Part shown: positions 1 through 5,854 of the stretch, piece after piece
Numbering within the stretch: the stretch's first letter is position 1
Layout: each line of letters starts with the position of its first letter
NCBI GenBank assembly: GCA_030622805.1
Contig: JAUXFR010000073.1
Coordinates: forward strand, 1-6,910
Origin: Anaerolineae bacterium
GTDB taxonomy: Bacteria > Chloroflexota > Anaerolineae > Anaerolineales > UBA4823
Reading direction: 5' to 3'
Length of the DNA: 6,910 bases
Position numbers and translations under genes: made by a program
Notes under the pieces: model-generated
Seen by the model: only the letters and a program-made list of their open reading frames with translations
Told to the model about the DNA's origin: nothing
Databases searched by the model: none

Positions 1-1515
1 GATTATTCCCTCCGGCTGCAGCAGAAGGGATACAGGCTGCTCTGCGCAGAAGATGTTTTCATCCATCACTGGGGCAGCGCGACGCTTGATTTGCTTGACT
101 TTCAGACATATTGGCAGATTTTCAACCAGAACCGTGCTCGCTTTGAGACGAAATGGAACATCAAATGGAAGCCGCCCTTCTGTCGAGATGAGTTGCTGGG
201 CAGGCAACTTCGCCAGCTGGTGGATGATAAAGCAATATTAGCCTCAATGATTATCGAACGCGATCAGGAGATTGCCAGGTTACGGGAATTACTTACGGAC
301 ACATACAGCAGTAAGGGCTGGAAATTCCTATCCGCTCTCAGAAAATTCCGCAGCGTCTCGCTGCCCCGCAACACTCTTAACCAGGATGTGGCTATGATCA
401 TTGGTCAGGAGGTGCATAAAGCCCCAAGCCTGGCGCGCATACTGGAAGAAAATGTTGACGCCCGCGATATCATCATCTTCCTGCCATCCAATTACTGGAA
501 CGTCCCTCTGTTCCAGCGTCCACACCAATTGGCACTTTCTTTTGCCCACCAGGGGTACCTGGTGTTTTTCTGCGAACCGTTTGATTCGAAGGCATTCGAA
601 CCCGGATTCTGGAAACTCGCGGATAGACTGTATATTATCGCGCAAACTCCGTTAGACGCATTCCAGCATATACCATCGCCTGTAGCCATCACAGTGGCTT
701 ACAACACCAGCGATCTGACAGGCTTGCAGAATCCGAGAATAGTATATGAGTACATTGATGAACTTGATGTGTTTCCCGGTCAGAAAGCCTGGCTGCTGCG
801 CGCTCATAACGAAATGCTCGTCGAAGCAGACCTGGTCACCGCTACCTCGGACAGGCTTTACCAAGCGGTTAAACCCCTCCGCCATGACACGCTGCTTTGC
901 CCCAATGCTGTTGATTACGCATTCTTCCGGGATGCCATTGAAAGCACAGCCGAACCGCCCATAGATATTCAAGATCTGGTGCAGACTGGCAGCCCCATTA
1001 TCGGGTATTATGGTGCACTTGCAGGGTGGTTCGACTACGAGCTTCTTCGCCAGGCTGCGGAGCAGCGCCCTAAATACATGTTTTTATTGATCGGACCGGC
1101 GCTCGATGACACACTTAAGTCCAGCCAGATCACCACCATTCCAAATGTAATCTATCTGGAACCCAAGCCCTACGCTGAATTACCAGGGTATCTCAAATAT
1201 TTCGATGTGGCGATCATCCCCTTCATACTCAATAAAATCACCCATGCCACCTCTCCATTAAAGCTCTTCGAGTATATGAGCGCGGGTAAACCGATCGTTA
1301 CAACAGCGATGCGAGAATGCAAGAAGTATGCGGTTGTACAAACCGCTGAGAATGCACCTGATTTTGCTGATAAGCTGGATCAAGCTCTGGCACTAGCTCA
1401 GGATCAGGCACATTTAGATAATCTGCGAAAAACAGCGCGCGAGAACACCTGGGACCAGCGAGTAAAACAAATCACACAGGCATTGGAAAAATCACCCAGC
1501 AGCACATCCAAATGA
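1..1515 (+). CDS. Chimeric glycosyltransferase: GT2 C-terminal end + helical linker + GT4/GT1-like domain (5' end missing)
   Basis: The frame is open from base 1 to the TGA at 1513-1515 (504 codons), so the gene begins before the window. Numbering codons from base 1, residues 1-52 look like the end of a GT2 domain: DYSLRLQQKGYRLLCAEDVF, then HHWGS (22-26) and N-RARFETKW, a typical GT2 close. Residues about 60-125 form a charged, helix-prone linker (ERDQEIARLRELL) ending in SSKGWKFLSALRKFR, a pattern common in linkers of multidomain GTs. Residues about 154-495 form a GT-B fold transferase: N-terminal QRPHQLALSFAHQGY (172-186), PNAVD (301-305), GYYGALAGWFD (335-345), LLIGP (362-366), and the donor-binding segment SPLKLFEYMSAGKPIVTT (418-435) containing the family glutamate E424. 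It is probably cytosolic or membrane-peripheral, adding sugars to a lipid-linked glycan; donor and linkage cannot be read. Its stop overlaps the next start (ATGA). The TTG at 91 is an internal codon, not the start. The GT-B assignment is firm and the GT2 tail is likely. Confidence 0.9.
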   Translation, partial: DYSLRLQQKGYRLLCAEDVFIHHWGSATLDLLDFQTYWQIFNQNRARFETKWNIKWKPPFCRDELLGRQLRQLVDDKAILASMIIERDQEIARLRELLTDTYSSKGWKFLSALRKFRSVSLPRNTLNQDVAMIIGQEVHKAPSLARILEENVDARDIIIFLPSNYWNVPLFQRPHQLALSFAHQGYLVFFCEPFDSKAFEPGFWKLADRLYIIAQTPLDAFQHIPSPVAITVAYNTSDLTGLQNPRIVYEYIDELDVFPGQKAWLLRAHNEMLVEADLVTATSDRLYQAVKPLRHDTLLCPNAVDYAFFRDAIESTAEPPIDIQDLVQTGSPIIGYYGALAGWFDYELLRQAAEQRPKYMFLLIGPALDDTLKSSQITTIPNVIYLEPKPYAELPGYLKYFDVAIIPFILNKITHATSPLKLFEYMSAGKPIVTTAMRECKKYAVVQTAENAPDFADKLDQALALAQDQAHLDNLRKTARENTWDQRVKQITQALEKSPSSTSK

Positions 1516-3812
1516 CAATCACCAGTCGTAAGATGTCCTGGTACGCTTTCGCGTTTGACAATTACAAACGTGCCCGGAATTCAAACATCAAATCTCAACT
1601 GACATCGATCCACTCACCATCGATATCAGGTCTGGTATCCATCGTGCTGCCCGTTTATAACGGCGCACGGTATCTGCACGAAGCTCTGGACAGCATCATT
1701 CAACAGTCTTATCAGAATTTCGAGTTAATCATAGTCGATGACGGGTCCACAGACGAAACCCCAGATATCCTGAACCTCTATGCTTCCAGAGACGAGAGAC
1801 TGTGCATCATCACCCAGGGTAACCAACGACTGCCAAGGGCACTCTCCAATGGGTTCAAAGCCACCAGAGGAGAATTTTTAACCTGGACAAGCGCTGACAA
1901 TCGTTTGAAAGCGGATTTCCTGGAGAAGCTCGTAGACTGCCTTAACAACCATCCTCAATGGGACATGGTATACGCCAACGTGGACGTAATCGATGCAAGC
2001 GGCAGACCATTTAAGGATGCACCCTGGTACCGGGGATACCTGGAGCCACCCGGGAGTGAGCACGTGATGCTGCCCTACGATCCTTCCGAATTGAATACAA
2101 TTGCGAACAATTACATCGGTGCTGCGTTCATGTATCGCGAGCGGGTGGATTATCTGATCGGCGATTACAGCCCGTCTCGATTCGGCACGGAGGATTACGA
2201 CTACTGGATGCGCGTGAACGCTTTGCTGAACATCCATCATGTAGATTTTAATACCCCGGTATATGACTACCGCTTCCACCCGCATACGCTGACCAGCCGT
2301 GACAAAGAACTGAGAATAACGCAGAATCGACCCTATCTAATGACATTTGAAAACTTTCGCCAGGATTTCTACCTTTCTCCCCTGGCCTGGATCATTGAAG
2401 ATGATGGAAAGATTGAATCAAAGAAATACGCAAACCAGGTACAACGATGGATATCCTCGACTGACCATTTGCAGCTAGATACAAAACAAATCGATGATGA
2501 ACATTTCCATCGACTCTGGTTTCCGGTGATCTACATAAAAATTTTCAGTGAGCTACCTATTGATATTAAGCCCCCAACATATACAACCATACAACCCTGG
2601 AAAGTTCTCGTAATTACCTCCCCTGATCAGTTGGCAGAAAAAATCGATCCCGGCTGGGACATATGCATCACGAACAGAAATATTAACACTCCTACTCGCT
2701 TATCGCACCCCCGGCAGGGATGGTTGTCAATTCCTTCTATAGATACTCTTTGCACAGCAGTTGATATCCAGGCGCGTTCAACCCATTTACATTTTATAGA
2801 AGCGGAAATAGCAAACCCACCAGAACCCCGCTGTAAAATCAGTGTAGTAATCTGCACATACCGCCGCGGTGAGAAGCTGGAGCAATCACTGCTCAGTGTT
2901 CTCAATGGATCCTTCTCCGGAAAAGATTATGAAATCATCGTCGTCAACAATGATCCAAAGGACACTCAAGTTGAAGAGACAATTCGCAGACTGCAGAACA
3001 ACACGGATGGCAACCAGGCAGATAAAATTAAATTAGTTAACTGCCCCTTCAAGGGACTCAGCTTTGCTCGCAATGCGGGCATCTCGGAGGCCTCGGGAGA
3101 AATTATCAGTTTTTTGGACGATGATGCCACTGCATGGTCGGATTGGCTCGAAAATATCTGGGTTGAATTTCAGAAATATCCGCAGGCAGGTGTGGTCGGT
3201 GGGCGGATAATGCTGCAGATACCAGAAGAACCGAGACCGCGCTGGTTGAAATCGGGATGGGAAAAATTCTGGGGTGAATACATACCTGCTTCCCAGGAAT
3301 CAACCATTGCCGAACAGTGGTGGGAACTGCCGTGGGGCGGCAATTGGAGCGCACGGCGGGAAGCTTTGCTGGAGATTGGTGGTTTCCGCTCCAACTACGG
3401 ACACCGTGGTACGGATTTAGGCGGCGCTGAAGAAACTGTTGCCGCATTATTGATTCAGAAGCTCGGCTATCAGGTCGTTATAGCACCTTCCGTAGTGGTG
3501 ATACACGCTCCAGACTTAAACCGTTTCACATTCGAGCACGTCTGGAAAACGATCCGTGCCGGCAAACAGAATGAATATAATATGTTCACCGAACTGTACA
3601 TAGAGGCGACCACAGGCGCACGAGTGAAATCCCTCATCCGGAATATTGGCAGAAACCTACTGACCGCGCTATCCCCACGCAGGATTTATATCCACCAGCG
3701 GTTTGTATATTCTCTTAACGCCTGGGAGGACTTAAAATCTCTGATCAGATTGGGAAGCGATATGATAAGACGCTATCGCCAACCATACGTCATGCAGTCA
3801 AAAAGCGATTGA
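1512..3812 (+). CDS. Tandem two-domain family 2 glycosyltransferase (GT2-spacer-GT2)
   Basis: This is a 766-residue protein starting at ATG 1512, which overlaps the previous stop as ATGA; no strong Shine-Dalgarno sequence is visible, so translational coupling is likely. Domain 1 (about 41-260) opens with LVSIVLPVYNGARYLHEALD and has the nucleotide-binding VDDGSTDETP (75-84), SADN (127-130) where the metal-binding DxD normally lies, and GTEDYDYWMR (225-234) as the probable acceptor/catalytic-base region. Domain 2 (about 442-670) has ISVVICTYRR (443-452), VVNNDP (477-482), LSFARNAGISEASGE (516-530), a canonical LDDDA (535-539), GGNWSARREALLEIGGF (609-625) and GGAEETVAALL (637-647) with the likely catalytic glutamates. 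Residues 290-440 between them match nothing I recognise. There are no signal peptide or clear membrane helices. It probably adds two sugars, or an alternating pair, to an exported polysaccharide; specificity cannot be inferred. Its stop overlaps the next start as TTGA. Confidence 0.93.
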   Translation: MTITSRKMSWYAFAFDNYKRARNSNIKSQLTSIHSPSISGLVSIVLPVYNGARYLHEALDSIIQQSYQNFELIIVDDGSTDETPDILNLYASRDERLCIITQGNQRLPRALSNGFKATRGEFLTWTSADNRLKADFLEKLVDCLNNHPQWDMVYANVDVIDASGRPFKDAPWYRGYLEPPGSEHVMLPYDPSELNTIANNYIGAAFMYRERVDYLIGDYSPSRFGTEDYDYWMRVNALLNIHHVDFNTPVYDYRFHPHTLTSRDKELRITQNRPYLMTFENFRQDFYLSPLAWIIEDDGKIESKKYANQVQRWISSTDHLQLDTKQIDDEHFHRLWFPVIYIKIFSELPIDIKPPTYTTIQPWKVLVITSPDQLAEKIDPGWDICITNRNINTPTRLSHPRQGWLSIPSIDTLCTAVDIQARSTHLHFIEAEIANPPEPRCKISVVICTYRRGEKLEQSLLSVLNGSFSGKDYEIIVVNNDPKDTQVEETIRRLQNNTDGNQADKIKLVNCPFKGLSFARNAGISEASGEIISFLDDDATAWSDWLENIWVEFQKYPQAGVVGGRIMLQIPEEPRPRWLKSGWEKFWGEYIPASQESTIAEQWWELPWGGNWSARREALLEIGGFRSNYGHRGTDLGGAEETVAALLIQKLGYQVVIAPSVVVIHAPDLNRFTFEHVWKTIRAGKQNEYNMFTELYIEATTGARVKSLIRNIGRNLLTALSPRRIYIHQRFVYSLNAWEDLKSLIRLGSDMIRRYRQPYVMQSKSD

Positions 3813-4903
3813 AAACTCATAACCTGGAAAAGTCAACTAACAAAGCGACCGTTATCCTGTACACGGATCAATCAGATAACTTCCCAGAATACCGACCGGT
3901 CCGGAAGCTGTCAGAAGTTCATACCGATACACCACTCTCTGTATCTCTGATCTCAACGGTAAAAAATGAGATCGACAGCATCCCAATCTGGTTTGAAAGT
4001 ATCATTCACGGCTCCCGCCTGCCGGAGGAGATCGTTATCGTAGATGCCGGATCAGACGATGGGACTTTGGAAACACTGCAAGAATTACTGAGTGGTTGTT
4101 CCATTCCGTTCTCATTGTTGAGCGAACCAGGCATAAATATCGCGCAGGGTAGGAACATCGCCATTTCTGAAGCCCAGCACGCCATCATAGCATGTACCGA
4201 TTTTGGGGGGTACCCCAGAACTGATTGGTTGGACAGGTTGATCAAACCGTTCGAGGACAATCGCGAGATCGAAGTAGCAGCCGGCTGGTATGAAGCAGTT
4301 GACAGAAACGGACAACCTTTCCACCGCCGTCGTTGGCCAACTCTGGAACAGGTTAATCCAGACGACTTCATCCCTTCTTCCCGGTCGATCGCCTTCAAGA
4401 AATCCGCCTGGTTAGCTGCGGGTGGTTACCCAGAATGGCTGACCTTGACTGGCGAAGATACCTGCTTCGCTGTAGAGCTTAAGAAGACAACCCGGCTATG
4501 GGCATTCGTACCCGATGCTGTGGTCGAATGGCATGCACCTGATGATATCCGATCATACTGGCGTAAACAGTACCAGTGGTCTATTGGAGATGGGGAAGCA
4601 GGTTTGAACACAGCCTACTACAGCTCAAATGTTATTCAGATATCAATCATCTTCTTCGGTACATTAGCTGCTCTAATGCTGGTATTTTTCGGTATATCTT
4701 CTCAATCATTCCTGTCGGCTACGCTGGGATTGCTTATTGCGGCAGTGCTTATGTTGATAATTATTACCCTTACACAGCGAGCTGGGCAGGGATTAGGCGA
4801 TATTCCTTGGGAAATTGGAGCGAAATTCGCCCAAATGCTTGGCTACATACGTGGTTACTTAAACAGAGTTAAAATTGTTCAGCGTAATAATCGGCAGAAA
4901 TAG
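3809..4903 (+). CDS. Membrane-anchored family 2 glycosyltransferase
   Basis: This is a 364-residue protein. The start chosen is TTG 3809, whose last two bases begin the preceding TGA stop (TTGA); no in-frame ATG lies before the GT2 core, so a non-ATG, coupled start is the best reading. Residues 1-42 are a polar leader of unknown role. The GT2 core follows: SVSLISTVKNEIDSIPIWFE (44-63), EEIVIVDAGSDDGT (73-86), GINIAQGRNIAI (108-119), CTDFGG (129-134) at the DxD position, SSRSIAFKKSAWLAAGGYPE (190-209), LTGEDTCFAVEL (213-224) with the probable catalytic ED, and WHAPDDIRSYWRKQYQWSIGDG (from 241), similar to the acceptor-side loop of membrane GT2 enzymes. Two hydrophobic stretches (about 276-296 and 300-322) are probable membrane helices, followed by a basic tail. 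The enzyme likely works at the inner face of the membrane on a lipid-linked glycan. It could be an initiating, elongating or capping transferase; the sequence does not decide. Confidence 0.9.
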   Translation: MKTHNLEKSTNKATVILYTDQSDNFPEYRPVRKLSEVHTDTPLSVSLISTVKNEIDSIPIWFESIIHGSRLPEEIVIVDAGSDDGTLETLQELLSGCSIPFSLLSEPGINIAQGRNIAISEAQHAIIACTDFGGYPRTDWLDRLIKPFEDNREIEVAAGWYEAVDRNGQPFHRRRWPTLEQVNPDDFIPSSRSIAFKKSAWLAAGGYPEWLTLTGEDTCFAVELKKTTRLWAFVPDAVVEWHAPDDIRSYWRKQYQWSIGDGEAGLNTAYYSSNVIQISIIFFGTLAALMLVFFGISSQSFLSATLGLLIAAVLMLIIITLTQRAGQGLGDIPWEIGAKFAQMLGYIRGYLNRVKIVQRNNRQK

Positions 4904-4998
4904 GATAAAATCTTTCATCTGGTTGGGATTGGGACAGGCATCACTTCTCCAGTTTACCCAAACCACCAGGAAATATCGATAACAGATACAGGAATTTT
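4904..4998 (+). other. Intergenic gap between GT block and exporter genes
   Basis: These 95 bases are the only sizeable non-coding stretch in the window. An imperfect inverted repeat can be drawn: GGTTGGG (4921-4927) against CCCAAACC (4957-4964), with one bulged A and a loop of about 29 bases. No run of T follows it, so it does not look like an intrinsic terminator. I see no convincing -35/-10 pair. The gap may be an ordinary operon spacer, and read-through from the GT genes into the exporter genes is the simplest reading. Confidence 0.5.
4990..4994 (+). promoter_or_regulatory. Ribosome binding site of the permease gene
   Basis: AGGAA lies 4 bases (TTTT) before the ATG at 4999. It is the clearest Shine-Dalgarno-like sequence in the window and supports this start. 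The spacing is slightly short but acceptable. The other genes lack an equally clear site and seem to depend on overlap or close spacing with the gene upstream. Confidence 0.6.
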
Positions 4999-5844
4999 AT
5001 GAGTGAAAAAGCTGAATCCGTTCCTTATACTACAGAAGTATACGACTCCTCACAGCGTCCTCACCCAATTGTTGAGGAGTTCCGCGCACTAATACATTAC
5101 AAAGAACTCGTCATACAATCAATATCGCGCGCGATCAAAACCCGCTATAAACGATCTGCGCTGGGTGTATTATGGACGATGCTCAACCCACTGCTGATGA
5201 TGGTCGTCCTGACTGTAGTTTTTTCCCAGATATTCCGCTTCTCTGTCGAACATTATCCGGTATATATTCTATGCGGCATCGTGATCTGGAACTTCTTTTC
5301 CGGCTCCACCAGCGGCGCGATGGGGGAGATGCTGTGGAGCGGCGAATTGCTTACGCGTATATACGTCCCAAAATCTATTTTTACCGTGTCATCAATAGGG
5401 ACGGGGTTGTTAAACCTGCTGCTCTCGTTGATACCCCTCTTCCTGATCTCCATTGCACTCGGGGTTCCCATCACACCCGCACTGCTGTTAACCCCCTTAG
5501 CTGTCTTGATCGTGACTGGATTTGCCCTCGGCATGGGATTGCTGCTGTCGACTATAACGGTCTTCTTTGCAGATATGCTGCCCGTCTACGAAGTCATTCT
5601 GAGGATATGGTTCTACGCCACACCGATCATATACCCCCTCGAGATTGTACCCGAGCGGCTGCTGTGGTTGATCAAACTCAACCCCATGTATTATATGGTC
5701 GAGCTGTTCCGCCAACCACTGCTTAATGGCACAGTGCCTGAACTTAACTATTGGCTGATCGCGGCAGGGAGCGCGTTGATATCCCTGATCGTCGGCAGTA
5801 TAGTTTTTACATCTAAATCAAACGATTACGCCTACCGGTTATAA
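4999..5844 (+). CDS. wzm: ABC-2 type polysaccharide exporter, permease subunit (Wzm/TagG family)
   Basis: This 281-residue integral membrane protein has the usual length of the family. After a cytosolic N-terminus (1-56) comes the hallmark RAIKTRYKRSALGVLWTMLN (44-63), the amphipathic/coupling region entering the first helix. Hydrophobic segments lie at about 57-79, 87-104, 127-153, 160-188, 198-217 and 251-271, giving the expected six helices. Other family signatures are VIWNFF (95-100), VPKSIF (123-128), FYATPIIYP (205-213) and LNPMYYMVELFRQPLLNG (227-244). Two copies would pair with two ATPase subunits (next gene, 10 bases downstream) to move a lipid-linked polysaccharide or teichoic-acid-like polymer across the cytoplasmic membrane. 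The GT genes upstream favour a polysaccharide substrate. The start is supported by AGGAA. The symbol is assigned by family; tagG or rfbA-type names would describe the same family. Confidence 0.95.
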   Translation: MSEKAESVPYTTEVYDSSQRPHPIVEEFRALIHYKELVIQSISRAIKTRYKRSALGVLWTMLNPLLMMVVLTVVFSQIFRFSVEHYPVYILCGIVIWNFFSGSTSGAMGEMLWSGELLTRIYVPKSIFTVSSIGTGLLNLLLSLIPLFLISIALGVPITPALLLTPLAVLIVTGFALGMGLLLSTITVFFADMLPVYEVILRIWFYATPIIYPLEIVPERLLWLIKLNPMYYMVELFRQPLLNGTVPELNYWLIAAGSALISLIVGSIVFTSKSNDYAYRL

Positions 5845-5854
5845 CAATCAAGCG

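Noticed and set aside
91..93. TTG as the start of the first gene
   Set aside because: The same frame is open back to base 1 and those codons encode recognisable GT2 C-terminal sequence, so the TTG is internal.
53..241. Small + strand open frame over the GT2 tail
   Set aside because: It lies out of frame inside the first gene, has an arginine/serine-rich, motif-free product and no ribosome binding site.
1878..2285. 135-codon minus-strand open frame
   Set aside because: It is antisense to the first GT2 domain of the tandem enzyme, resembles no family I know, and the + strand motifs are unambiguous.
4006..4398. 130-codon minus-strand open frame
   Set aside because: It is a shadow of the membrane GT2 gene, without recognisable domains or start signals.
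4919..4969. Rho-independent terminator between the GT and exporter genes
   Set aside because: The stem is short and bulged, the loop is about 29 bases, and no T-run follows.
5172..5726. 184-codon + strand open frame within the permease gene
   Set aside because: It is out of frame with a clear Wzm family protein; the product is rich in Arg, His and Asp with no membrane segments or motifs.
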